From Halobellus inordinatus (lineage in GTDB: Archaea; Halobacteriota; Halobacteria; Halobacteriales; Haloferacaceae): a stretch of 64,000 nucleotides of DNA. A program made the translations under genes and the position numbers. The DNA lies in the NCBI RefSeq assembly GCF_024464655.1, contig NZ_JANHAV010000004.1:62001-126000 (forward strand). The letters are read 5' to 3'. Shown here piece after piece: positions 24,813 through 34,065 of this stretch (position 1 is the first letter of the stretch; each line of letters starts with the position of its first letter). The notes under the pieces are model-generated. The model was not told the origin of the DNA and did no database searches. It saw only the letters and a program-made list of their open reading frames with translations.

Positions 24813-25345
24813 GCGAGGTCGCTTACCTCTGTCTCGCCAAGATACCCGTTCTCACGCAACCACCCCCAAGCGCGATCTTTGTGGTCGTCGGCAATCCGTT
24901 CAATCTCCGTCGTGCTGTTTCCGCCGCGGATCTCCGATTTGAGAGCGGCGAACAGTGACTCACAAATCGTTTCCATTTCGTTTTTCGCCCGTCGATACTC
25001 GTCTTCTTCCTCTTTGTCGCCAACTGAATATCCCATCACTCCTGCATCTTGGAAATACTCGAGAATCTGTCGAGCAGTCTGTTCGTAGTGGTCTGCGACG
25101 CGTGCCCAGTCCGCTGTCCGATTCAGACAGCGCTCACGATAGTTCTCGTCGGTGGCGACTTTGCGTGCGAAGTTCCGGACGTAGTTCTCGTTGTCCTCGT
25201 CGAAGTAGAACCACCGGTTAACAAACCAATCGTCGTCTTTCCCTACCGAGACTATCGTCGTCGCCCCGACTGGGCCACCCGAATCGAATTCAATCAGAAT
25301 ATGGATGTCCTCGATTCGATAGTCATCGATTGTCGCACGAGCCAT
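24809..25345 (-). CDS. Hypothetical protein, 178 residues
   Basis: An acidic soluble protein, starting MARATIDDYRIEDIHILIEFDSG. The first half looks like beta strands (IHILIEFDSGGPVGATTIVSVG), the second half is helical and charged, ending GYLGETEVSDLA. There is no recognisable catalytic motif. Its 3' end overlaps the tail of the plus-strand fragment above by 4 bases. A stand-alone accessory gene. Confidence 0.65.
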   Translation of the reverse strand: MARATIDDYRIEDIHILIEFDSGGPVGATTIVSVGKDDDWFVNRWFYFDEDNENYVRNFARKVATDENYRERCLNRTADWARVADHYEQTARQILEYFQDAGVMGYSVGDKEEEDEYRRAKNEMETICESLFAALKSEIRGGNSTTEIERIADDHKDRAWGWLRENGYLGETEVSDLA

Positions 25346-25946
25346 ATCAGAAAGTCAACTGGGAGTTTGATAACCGTTCCTGAGTGTGTCATAGAGTATA
25401 CCGCATAGCTTGAATTTCCCACGGCAGGGATTGTCACCGCGCTCAAAATTGGAGCTCGCGACGACAGACCCGACGTCTACCACAAGCGGTCGGCTATCCC
25501 ACCCCCTCCCCCGGGGACGTCCGCAATTCTCTGCAAAAATGGATTAGAGCCGAAGCGGGGTAGCTAACAGAGTATTTAAATAGATATTGTTATAGAAATC
25601 ATCGTCGATTTAAACGGCTCTATGCACTACTTAATACTATTAATAGAAAAACTTATTATATAGCTTGCTAGGCAATCGCTGGTAGTGATGCTAGAGCGGC
25701 GAGATATCCGGAAATCAATCCAGTGGCCGGACTACCCCCTCACCCTGGTTCCACGAATAATTGCGGACGACTCCGGGGGCCCGGATGAGGTTTCCGTTCT
25801 CCGCTAAAAAGATAGAACAGAATATGTGACCTATATGTTGACAATTCCGGACAAGGTGGGGGGTGGTTCGGACAAAGAAGACATTGCGGACACGGGGGTT
25901 TTATCTCACGATCCCACATCCGAATCGCTCGTGAGAGTCTGCCTGC
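25346..25946. other. A/T-rich intergenic region with one doubtful 39-codon frame
   Basis: Positions about 25560-25690 are clearly richer in A/T than the surroundings (runs such as aatagaaaaacttattatatagc). A frame at 25688-25807 (MLERRDIRKSIQWPDYPLTL) follows a TATA-like segment but lacks other support. The composition suggests foreign or decayed DNA. Confidence 0.4.
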
Positions 25947-26342
25947 TTAGTTAGCATCGTCAGGCATCCTGTATTGGCCGAAATCATCGACGGTGCCGAG
26001 TGGGGGGGCACCACACATAATCCACGTCTGCTCCTCCGTGTCGGTGTCGTTCCGAACACTGCGGATGGCATCGGGCCCGATACGAACGACACCGCCTGGC
26101 GAAACCTCGTGACGGTTGCCATCGATTTCCACAACCCCACCGTCGAGAGCAAGATACACTTCCTCTTGCTGTTCGTGGGTGTGTGGCGCCGTGGTCTCAC
26201 CGGGCGCAAGGGTCACTGTATTAAGACGCATCTCGCTACAGCCAAGCGGTTCGGTGAGTTTCCGGTGACAGTTTCCCGACTCAGGAAACTGCTCCTGTTC
26301 AATCTCTTCCAATTCTGCCGTGTTGAATAGATGCTGAGTCAC
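25947..26342 (-). CDS. Cupin-domain protein
   Basis: A 131-residue single cupin barrel. Motif 1 is present as PHTHEQQEEVYLALDGGVVEIDG near residue 55 and motif 2 as GGVVRIGPDAIRSVRN near 80. His residues in PHTH and the Glu after it could hold a metal ion. Many such proteins are sugar isomerases, dioxygenases or sensors; specificity is not visible. Confidence 0.8.
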   Translation of the reverse strand: MTQHLFNTAELEEIEQEQFPESGNCHRKLTEPLGCSEMRLNTVTLAPGETTAPHTHEQQEEVYLALDGGVVEIDGNRHEVSPGGVVRIGPDAIRSVRNDTDTEEQTWIMCGAPPLGTVDDFGQYRMPDDAN

Positions 26343-26487
26343 GGTTAGAGTGGCTCACAGAGCGGTTCTATGTTGGAGATGGCGAACATCAGGACGATTT
26401 CACGGAACTGTCGATACCAGCCGAGCGCTCGCACGGCATAAGTGGTCAGCGCTATGTTTGTGCTTTCAGAGCGCGTAAGGGAACGTA

Positions 26488-27056
26488 ATGACGACAGGTC
26501 GTCGGATAGAAGTGGTGAGGAAACTGTCGGGAGAGCAACTTGATACGGCTATTAATGATGCCCAGAAGGCGGACGAGACAGAGTGGTCTGCATAAGTTCT
26601 GAACTAGTCGGGAGAGACGACGAGAGCCACGACGATCTCAACGGGGTCACCCGATTTCTCTGTGTCGTGGGCAGCGTCCATCAGCGGGTTCAACAGTTCC
26701 GCTGATCACTCGACGGTGATCGCTTCTTCTCTCGATTTACCGAGTACGTCACGGCTGAACACGCGAAACATTTCATTTTGGCATTATGCGAAGAATTCGA
26801 AGATGACTTGATCGTCGTGCTGGACGGAGCGCCGTATTTTCAGGCGTCGGCCGTCACGGACCTGGCGGCCCGTGACGACCTCGCCTTCGTGACGTTACCC
26901 TCGTATTCACCGGAGTTGAATCCGGTCGAAGAATGCTGGAGACAGCTGCAAACGGCTCTTAGCAACCGTTTCTTTGACTCGCTCAGCGAGCTAACAACAG
27001 CGATTGACACCGCTCTCGACAAACTCTCTGTCCCCAAAGTGAGCAATTACTTCTAA
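26488..27056 (+). pseudogene. IS630-type transposase remnant
   Basis: A short frame from ATG 26488 to TAA 26595 reads RIEVVRKLSGEQLDTAINDA, like the N-terminus of haloarchaeal IS630-family transposases. After a gap with lost frame, 26704-27056 encodes the catalytic C-terminus: DLIVVLDGAPYF and YSPELNPVEECWRQLQTAL, with the second and third residues of the DDE triad. The middle, including the HTH and first Asp, is mostly missing, so the element is dead. Confidence 0.8.
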
Positions 27057-27193
27057 TGCCTACTATAGGAGAGACGAAATTACACCCCGAAAATATGACT
27101 GAATTAGCCAGCACCGAGGTCATCGTTCTGGTCGTTGGTTACTTGGTGGAGATTGGTTATAACCACGAGTTCTGAAGGACACGAAAGCAGATC

Positions 27194-27663
27194 ACACACC
27201 TCTATCGATGTGTTTTGAGTCAGTTCACTGCTATCCAAGAAGGCCAGCCCATCGAGAGCACAGACACCCCTCTATCGATGTGTTCCATAGGATAGCGTGA
27301 GGCGTCTGATTGGAAGAACACCGATGACGATGTGGTCGAATGGAAGTAAACCCCGGTTCACCCGCTCAGTTTACCGTTTAGTGGAATTTCCCGATTACCG
27401 AGCAAGCGATAGGTAAAAACTCGATAGGAGAAGACTAAGCCAACACATCGAACACATCGATAGAGGTGTGTGTGAGTGTGTTCTAGAAAACTAGAAGAGA
27501 ACAAATAGAAATTAGCTCTTTCTATGAGATACGATTCAGGGATCTAATCAGGTTCAGGCGCGAAATCAGGGAAAGAGATCGCCATTCTGATGATTGACCA
27601 CAGAGCTTCTCTCGAGTAACCCCCCTCCCTACCGAAACGACGAACACATCGATAGAGGGGTGT
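27194..27663. repeat. Origin 1: four upstream ORB-like repeats
   Basis: Copies of ACACCCCTCTATCGATGTGT lie at 27194-27213 and 27264-27283 (forward) and at 27452-27471 and 27644-27663 (reverse). The forward and reverse pairs face each other. The stretch at about 27478-27550 between the two reverse copies is A/T-rich and may be the unwinding site. Pairing with the downstream Orc1/Cdc6 gene makes this a probable replication origin. Confidence 0.75.
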
Positions 27664-27817
27664 GTCTCTGGATCGACCGAATTACATAACACTTCGTCGG
27701 GCGTCTGGGGATTCGATCGGCAGCTCACGGTGGAATTTTAGAATTTGAGCAGATGGACAATCTGACGCGTATGATCACACTTCGATAAGGGTGAGAATCT
27801 TTTTGTAACTTGGCTGT

Positions 27818-29296
27818 ATGGCCTCCCATATGGGAACTGACGACTCCGAGCATTCTCGGGATGATTCGAGAATACCGGAGGATGAGACTACCACGAACAC
27901 CGATATCGGTTCTGAACTTACTGAACCGGAACTCTCGACGGATCAACTGGATTCCACGCTCCCCGAGGATACCTCGGCTTCCACGTCGTCTTCTGAGGAG
28001 TCGACGCAGTCGATTGAGGATATGCTGCTGGAATTCGACGACCAGGAGGGGCTCATTCGTGACCGATCGCTTCTGGATCCGAACTACGTCGTTGAAGAGG
28101 ACCGTATCGTCGGTCGGGACGACCAACTGCAGGAAGTAACCAAAATGCTTCGTGTCGCCCTCGGTGATAACCGACCGCCGAATCTCTTCCTGTACGGTCC
28201 CTCGGGAACGGGCAAATCACTCATTACGAAGGCCGTCTGTAACAACATCAGCCGCATCTGTGACTCGCGCGACATCCGGTTCGGGACCATCGAAGTCAAC
28301 TGCCAGGATCTCGATACCCTCGGAGTTGCAGTGTATGAACTCGTCCAGCAGGCTGCAGACGAGGCCCAGGTCGATATCCAGGTCCCGAAACACGGCGTCG
28401 CAACCAAAGAAAAGTGGGATGAACTCTACCGAATCGTCAACGAGAATTTCGATTCGGTGGTGTTCGTACTCGACGAACTAGATATGCTCGTGGGACGCCG
28501 AGACAAACAAGAACCGGCGTTTTCGCGACTCCTGTATCAACTCTCCCGCGCGGGCGCGAACAACGAATTGAGTGCCCACGTCTCCGTCGTTGCTATCTCG
28601 AACGACACGAAAATGATGGATGCCGTTGGCAGCCGCGCCGTCAGTTCGTTTACGCCAGAGGACGTCCATTTCGACGACTACGATGCGAATCAGCTGCAGT
28701 CGATTCTTCGTCGGCGAGAGGACGCATTCTACGAAGACGTCGTAGATGCTGACGTAATTCCGCTCGCAGCAGCCTTTGCCGCTCAGACACACGGTGATGC
28801 ACGGAAAGCAATCGATTTGATCCGCGTTGCTGGCGAACTCGCCGAACGAGAGGGTGACGCACGCGTTCGTGAAGAGCACGTACGATCCGCACAGGCAAAA
28901 GTGGAAAAGAACCGCGTTCTCGAAGTCGTTCGCGGCATCAGCACTCAAAAGAAGTTATGCCTCTATGCGACAGCAGCTGTCGCCGCACAATCTGATAATA
29001 GTTCAGCTCGGAGTACGACTGGGTATCGAGTTTATCAGTTTCTCACGGAGGCAATCGATGCCGATCAGTATCACCAAGAAACCTATGTGAACAAAATGAA
29101 AGAACTGACCACGTATTCTCTCGTGGACTTCGAGCGGCGAAGCCACGGCCCTAGTTCCGGGATGTTTCTGGAGTTTCAGTTCGCTGAGCAACCAGACACG
29201 ATTCTGGAAACGCTTCGCGAGGACTCTCGACTTGAGATGGTCTCTGAAGACGAGGTCAACTCTGTCGTCAACGCACAGATTAGAAACCAGACGTAG
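27818..29296 (+). CDS. Orc1/Cdc6 replication initiator, copy 1
   Basis: A 492-residue AAA+ protein. The first 85 residues are acidic and low in complexity. Walker A is GPSGTGKSLITK near residue 127, Walker B VVFVLDELDML near 214, and a sensor-1 type SNDTK lies near 266. The C-terminal 120 residues form the winged-helix domain that binds origin boxes. It is flanked by four repeats of one type on each side, which fits an initiator with its own origin. It is only distantly similar to copy 2 and longer at the N-terminus. Confidence 0.92.
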   Translation: MASHMGTDDSEHSRDDSRIPEDETTTNTDIGSELTEPELSTDQLDSTLPEDTSASTSSSEESTQSIEDMLLEFDDQEGLIRDRSLLDPNYVVEEDRIVGRDDQLQEVTKMLRVALGDNRPPNLFLYGPSGTGKSLITKAVCNNISRICDSRDIRFGTIEVNCQDLDTLGVAVYELVQQAADEAQVDIQVPKHGVATKEKWDELYRIVNENFDSVVFVLDELDMLVGRRDKQEPAFSRLLYQLSRAGANNELSAHVSVVAISNDTKMMDAVGSRAVSSFTPEDVHFDDYDANQLQSILRRREDAFYEDVVDADVIPLAAAFAAQTHGDARKAIDLIRVAGELAEREGDARVREEHVRSAQAKVEKNRVLEVVRGISTQKKLCLYATAAVAAQSDNSSARSTTGYRVYQFLTEAIDADQYHQETYVNKMKELTTYSLVDFERRSHGPSSGMFLEFQFAEQPDTILETLREDSRLEMVSEDEVNSVVNAQIRNQT

Positions 29297-29334
29297 CCGA
29301 ACAGAGCAATTGTACGGAAGACATCCCACACCGG

Positions 29335-29626
29335 ACACCCCTCTATCGATGTGTACAGCCTGTCTGGTAGCAAATCCCAATTGATAGTCGGTTTATTTCA
29401 CTCAGCGAATGTGTCTTGTCCGAGCTATGTTCCTGACACCCCTCTATCGATATGTATGCCGTGCTTAGACCGTCTGAAATGCAGTATTTTGAGGGGCGAC
29501 TTGGTGATGGTAGGGCTTCTCAATCTCGTGTTGTAACAGTATCAGCAGATGCTTCCGTTTCGAGTACACCCCTCTATCGATGTGTTCGAGAGAATATTGT
29601 CCGCATACACCCCTCTATCGAAGTGT
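29335..29626 (+). repeat. Origin 1: four downstream ORB-like repeats
   Basis: Forward copies lie at 29335-29354, 29436-29455 (one change), 29566-29585 and 29607-29626 (one change). All match ACACCCCTCTATCGATGTGT and are in the same direction as the initiator gene. No gene is visible between 29297 and 29650. Confidence 0.75.
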
Positions 29627-29848
29627 ACATCTTAGATCTGGAGCTCCTATTGTCGAGAGGAACTCCGTCGAACTCTATCAGGACCTCGTCCGCCAGCAGT
29701 CCACATCGATTTCTCCGAGCTGCTGACCGGCAAGACACTCAAGGTGCTGTACTACCTCGACCGGCCGCGAACCGTCTCTGAGATCGCCAACCCGAGCGAC
29801 AACTACCGCAACACGGTTAACCGCGTCCTCAAGCGATTTCGTGACCGT

Positions 29849-31308
29849 AAATCGCCTCGGAGTCAAGCCCCGAGGCTTTCGCGTGGACTCCCATTCTATG
29901 CCTCGGTAGAGGCAGGGGGTACGTACTCCCCACTCACGTTCAACATCCCGCGATTCAAGCGCACATCTACGGGTGCGCCTCCGTCGTTTGCGTTTTGCCG
30001 ACGACGGAGATACTGCAAGCCGATATTCTTGGACGCGTTGTAGTCCGCGTGGTTCTCATACCCACACTTCTGACACTCGAACGACTCCCCGTTACGGTTA
30101 TCGTCGTGGGTAAACCCACACGTCGAGCAACGCTTCGACGTGTTGCGCGGGTCAACCTGTACGACTTCAACACCGTGTTCTTTGGCTTTGTATTCGACGT
30201 ACTTGGAGAGGCGTCGAAAGGCCCAGACGTGTTGCCACGTCGCCTCGGGGATGTTCTCCCGAATATGGGTCAAGTCCTCGAACACGATATGAGAACAGTC
30301 GTGTTCGACGGCCTCCTCGATGAGTTCGTTTGCCACCGAGTGTAGGAATATCTCGAACCGCCCGTACTCTTTCTGCCCAACACTCTCGATGTTCTCGTGG
30401 GCGTAGCGAGAGCCACACTGTTGAAGCGACCCGCGACGCTTTTCGTACTCTCGTCGCCAGTGGTTGAACTCGTCTGCCGACCAGAATCGTCCCGTCGAAG
30501 CGACGGCGAGGTTGTTGACGCCTAAATCCACACCAAGGACTGTTCTGTGCTTGGACTCGGATTCAGACGCTTCCTCGTCGGGTTCGACTTTCCGCATTGA
30601 GGCGTGGAGATACCAGTCACCGTCACGGTACTGCAAGTGCGCCATCCGAAACTCGAAGTCCTCGTCAGAGACGTACTTCGTCGGCGGTGTCTCCGAGTCG
30701 TCGGGGAGGATGTAATCGCACTCAACGCGCCCGTCTACAGTCGAGAGGGAAACGTGGTCACGGTGGAACGTCGCACTCCGCTTGTCGTAGACTGCGCTAT
30801 CGGCAGAAAAGTACGGTTGCGACGTGTTCTCGCCACGTTTAAGACGCGAGACCCCGCTTTTGACGGCTTCAACAGCCCTGCGAATCCCTTTCTGGACGAG
30901 GTTGGCGGTGAGGTCGGTTTCGTCGCGGAGTCGGTCGTAGAGAGCGCGTTCGGCTTTCGCTTTCGAGGTGACGTGGTATCCGTCGTCGTCACCAGAAACG
31001 CGAGATGTTTCTGGTTGGCAGCCAGATTCCTCTGGAATCTGGCGACGCCCGTGCCAGCACCACTCGCTTGCGGTGTTGGCGCAGTGTTTGAACTGCTCGA
31101 CAGTCTCTCGAAGAGAGGCGTCGGCTCCTTTGGGAGTGTCGAGTTTGATGACGGCGGTACGACGGTATTCCACTGTGCTTTCACATATACGGCAGGTGTT
31201 ACTTATACGTTGGGGGAGTCGGCCTGCCGTCGTCGCGTGGTTTGTGTCATCGGTTGTCGGCTTCCTCCCCGACCTCAAGGGTCGGGGCATCCGCCTTGTA
31301 CCGCCTGT
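29849..31308 (-). mobile_element. IS605-type element with tnpB only (copy 2)
   Basis: About 1460 bases inserted in the HTH gene between gaccgt and gaactc. The right end (at 29849) has the hairpin cctcgg-agtcaag-ccccgagg; the left end (near 31265-31290) has cctccccgacc-tcaa-gggtcgggg. There is no tnpA, so it would need one in trans. Boundaries follow from restoring the host gene. Confidence 0.7.
29896..31173 (-). CDS. tnpB: TnpB RNA-guided nuclease, copy 2
   Basis: The GTG at 31173 (VEYRRTAVIKLDTPKGAD) is the usual TnpB start; the frame upstream belongs to the host gene. It is 425 residues long. RuvC residues are in VLGVDLGVNNLAVAS near residue 205, HIVFEDLTHIRENI near 295 and NHADYNASKNIGLQY near 385. 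The zinc ribbon is CSTCGF...CQKCGY. All catalytic residues are present. It is closer to copy 3 than to copy 1. Confidence 0.92.
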   Translation of the reverse strand: MEYRRTAVIKLDTPKGADASLRETVEQFKHCANTASEWCWHGRRQIPEESGCQPETSRVSGDDDGYHVTSKAKAERALYDRLRDETDLTANLVQKGIRRAVEAVKSGVSRLKRGENTSQPYFSADSAVYDKRSATFHRDHVSLSTVDGRVECDYILPDDSETPPTKYVSDEDFEFRMAHLQYRDGDWYLHASMRKVEPDEEASESESKHRTVLGVDLGVNNLAVASTGRFWSADEFNHWRREYEKRRGSLQQCGSRYAHENIESVGQKEYGRFEIFLHSVANELIEEAVEHDCSHIVFEDLTHIRENIPEATWQHVWAFRRLSKYVEYKAKEHGVEVVQVDPRNTSKRCSTCGFTHDDNRNGESFECQKCGYENHADYNASKNIGLQYLRRRQNANDGGAPVDVRLNRGMLNVSGEYVPPASTEA

Positions 31309-31793
31309 GAACTCGTCGGGACGGACGACGGCCACTACGAGTTCAACGCCGATTTCGACCGCCTCCACGAGTTCGCCCGGGAACTCACATACCATCTGCA
31401 TCGCCAACGCTTCGAAGCCGTTGCCCCGAAGGGTACGATTCTCTGGGAGGACTACGACGAATTCCTCGCCCAGACCGAGACGGAGATCGACGCGGAGGCG
31501 TTCCACGAAACCGGCCTCGCTCGGTTCGCGGTCTTCGACCTCCAGTTCCTGCTTACCGGCCACCGCTACTACGTCTACTCCGAGGACCTCGACTGTCTCG
31601 CCGGCGGAGCTCTGCTGTCACACGCCGCTGATCGACGACGGCAGCCGCCACCAGTCGTACTGTCTCCTCCTGCTCAGTCACGTTGACGTCGACCGGCTCC
31701 CGGACTGGGACGAGTTCCAGGAGCTGGCGGCTGATTACGAGGTGCGACCGTCCTGAGACCGAACATCGTCACCAGCCGTGCCGTCTGCCAGCG

Positions 31794-32106
31794 TCAGTTC
31801 GGATGGTAGAGAGTCGTTACTGTATCGAGTCGAGAGACATCCTCGACAGCGTCAAAATCGTCGTCAAACGCATACAGGTGGCCGAGCCCCTCGGTTTGCA
31901 GATACGCGACAATGCAGGCATCGACGAAGGAGAGCGGTTCGTGTTGGCGAAAGAGGGCCTTCCCTGTCGCGAGGGCGTCGGTGGTGAGTGAGTCGATGTG
32001 GAAGCGGGCGTTTTCTTCGATTCGATCGAGGAGATCCACGGCTGCGTCGTGGCCAGCGTGGGTACAGAGGTCGTGCGCAGCAGTCGAGATCGATAATTCG
32101 ATTGGC
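31794..32106 (-). pseudogene. PIN-domain (VapC-like) toxin remnant
   Basis: From a GTG at 32039 the frame reads MDLLDRIEENARFHIDSLTT and HEPLSFVDACIVAYLQTEGL to a stop at 31794. Coding sense extends in frame upstream to about 32106 (PIELSISTAAHDLCTHAGHD) but no start codon is found. FVDACI and FDDDFDAV are the central and last acidic motifs of PIN ribonucleases. The first Asp region is missing, so it is probably inactive. Confidence 0.65.
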
Positions 32107-32143
32107 TGAAAACGGCCACCACACGCCGGAAACGCAGTTGGGC

Positions 32144-33175
32144 CTACTGTCGGGTAGTCGTCGAATCCACCTGCTCGATTGTCGACTCAACGAACGATTG
32201 TAGCGCTCTTTGGACGCGGTCGGCATCCGGACCGACACCCGCGAGGTGATCGGCATCGACGCGGACGAACTCGACGTCTGGCAGCGCTTCGACCACAAAC
32301 TCGGCGTGAGAAATCGGGACGGCCGCGTCGAACTCCCCGTGAAAAACCAAGACCGGACATTCAATTGTCTTGTAGTCGACAACGGGGAGCTCGCGACACC
32401 AGCGTTCGTCGTTAAGCGTCCCGTCGATGCGGGCACTGGCGGGGAAGATGGTCGGGACGAAATCGAGGTCTCTCCTGTGTTGTGCAGGGTATGTCAGGAT
32501 GTATTCGACGTAGGTTTCGAGGTCTTTGCCCTCCAGCGTCGAGAACTCGGCGTGCATATTCTCGATGAATCGATCGGGCATAAACCGGTGGAGGAAGGCG
32601 AGCAGACCGGAGCGAATGTCAAGTACCGGCGTCGAGGTGAGCAACGGGTCAAGGATCGGGTTTCCCGTGTCGTACATTCGGTCGTCGATCTCCGTTGTGA
32701 TTGCCGATCCCAAGACCAGCCCCGCGACCCGCTCGGGATAATCAGCGGCGAGTTGGAGGGCGACCGGGCCCCCACAGGAGATCCCGACGACGATCGGGCG
32801 TTCCACGTCGATGGCGTCAAGGAGCGCCACGAGGAGGGCGGCCTGGTCCTCAAAGGACCGGTGGTCGTCAAGCGGCGTCCGGAGAAAGCCTGGCCGGGAG
32901 GGTGCGATGACTTCAGCATTGTCTCCAAATACCCCGTCCAAGAGGAGTCCCTGGTCGTAGCCGCCCGGTGCTCCGTGAAGTACCAGAACGGGGTACCCCG
33001 AACCCCGCCGGGCGACCTCGACGACACCCCGATCTGTTTCGACGAGTTCACTCCCGGCCGATAGCTCCGCGAGTCGGCCCCGTTTCCAGCGCCAGAACGC
33101 ACCGCCCGCCGCGCAGAGGAGCAAGCCCGCACCGATTTTAATCGACCGTCTCAAGTTTCGGCGCATACGTGTCAA
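32144..33175 (-). CDS. Membrane-anchored alpha/beta hydrolase
   Basis: A 343-residue protein. A basic start and one hydrophobic segment (IKIGAGLLLCAAGGAFW, residues 12-28) suggest an N-terminal membrane anchor. The hydrolase domain has HGAPGGYDQG (oxyanion loop) near residue 65 and the nucleophile elbow VVGISCGGP near 128 with Ser as nucleophile. VFHGEFDAAVP near 285 gives the acid, and DADHLAG near 315 the His. Substrate unknown; family members include esterases and haloperoxidase-like enzymes. Confidence 0.85.
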   Translation of the reverse strand: MTRMRRNLRRSIKIGAGLLLCAAGGAFWRWKRGRLAELSAGSELVETDRGVVEVARRGSGYPVLVLHGAPGGYDQGLLLDGVFGDNAEVIAPSRPGFLRTPLDDHRSFEDQAALLVALLDAIDVERPIVVGISCGGPVALQLAADYPERVAGLVLGSAITTEIDDRMYDTGNPILDPLLTSTPVLDIRSGLLAFLHRFMPDRFIENMHAEFSTLEGKDLETYVEYILTYPAQHRRDLDFVPTIFPASARIDGTLNDERWCRELPVVDYKTIECPVLVFHGEFDAAVPISHAEFVVEALPDVEFVRVDADHLAGVGPDADRVQRALQSFVESTIEQVDSTTTRQ

Positions 33176-33733
33176 TACGATTGCACAGGTATTGGTTCTG
33201 AGAGTTTCAACAAAGCCAGGAATCGATATGTGACGGGCGTCCGTACACAGAATGATGCCGGCGCAGGACAGCAGTGATCACGCGATCTCGTGCTGTCTTG
33301 CGCCTTTCTCTGGTCATCGACCTACGAAAGCGGCATCTGTTTGTAGTTGCTTCAGAAGCGCGCTCCTCCCCTCCCTACTCACTCGCTTTGCTCGTTCCTT
33401 GAGGAAGAGGACCCGCGTACCTACAGTGGACGTGCCGGTCGAGTTCCTCTTGCCACGTCCGGTAGCCCGCCACCCGGATTGCCTCGGGGGACTATCGCCC
33501 AATGAGGACGAGGCAATCGGAGCCGTCGAGAAGGCACGCGACGTCGGCTATGACAAACTGCCCGTCAACGCGATGTTCGCAGGTACACCAACGAGATCAG
33601 ATCAACCGACGATCAGTTCGCGCGGGAGGGTCAGTCACCTTCGAGTCGGTTGCAGTCGACGCTATCGAGACGTCGCCGCGACCGCAAATTGCCGAGCAGT
33701 CCTGCCAATGAGCGCCGACGTGGCGAGCACGCT
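33176..33733. other. Intergenic with IS605-type end relic
   Basis: No convincing gene. Positions about 33358-33412 (gcgctcctcccctccctact and onward to ttgaggaagaggac) nearly repeat 39193-39248, the left end of tnpB element 3, so this is a relic of a related element. A frame through 33480-33600 (NEDEAIGAVEKARDVGYDKL) looks protein-like but has no start. Confidence 0.45.
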
Positions 33734-34027
33734 TCAGAAATCCTGATCCAGTGGGTGGCCCGCCCCAAGGTGTTCCTGTATGACTTTATCATCTGGATTG
33801 AGGACGACGTATATCGTCTCCTCTTCAGAATGCACAGCTTCACCGATATCATACTGAAGACACAACTCGTCCGCTAACTCACTACGGGTTCCCGGATATT
33901 CGACAACAATCCGTTTTGTATCTTCGTCAGCGGCCTCTAATCTGGCGTGGGACTGTTCTACGTCCTCGAGAAAAGCGCTAAAGTCTTTCGTAGGCGCAGT
34001 CGGGATGGCGATGGGACGATCTGTCAT
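33734..34027 (-). CDS. Small hypothetical protein
   Basis: The ATG at 34027 (MTDRPIAIPTAPTKDFSAFL) gives 97 residues; the longer frame to 34069 has an unlikely Trp-rich leader. The protein is acidic and mixed alpha/beta, ending EHLGAGHPLDQDF. No motif recognised. It lies 38 bases after the HEAT-repeat gene on the same strand and may share its transcript. Confidence 0.55.
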   Translation of the reverse strand: MTDRPIAIPTAPTKDFSAFLEDVEQSHARLEAADEDTKRIVVEYPGTRSELADELCLQYDIGEAVHSEEETIYVVLNPDDKVIQEHLGAGHPLDQDF

Positions 34028-34065
34028 CGAGAGGTAACACCAGGTTCTATGCAAAGCCCACCAGT

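Larger units (their letters stand above)
29652..31756 (+). pseudogene. HTH-domain protein gene, split by tnpB element and frameshifted
   Basis: The 5' part (about 29652-29848) encodes HIDFSELLTGKTLKVLYYLD and RPRTVSEIANP...VNRVLKRFRDR, a winged-helix DNA-binding domain. The 3' part from 31309 continues ELVGTDDGHYEFNADFDRLH and a long C-terminal domain. Joining gaccgt to gaactc restores the frame across the insertion. A further frameshift near 31600 moves the end into the frame ending DWDEFQELAADYEVRPS at 31756. The upstream start also appears out of frame. The gene is inactive. Confidence 0.75.

Noticed and set aside
33252-33746. 164-codon hypothetical gene
   Set aside because: The frame runs through an IS605-type end relic and has inconsistent codon use; only a short middle stretch looks protein-like, so no gene is called.
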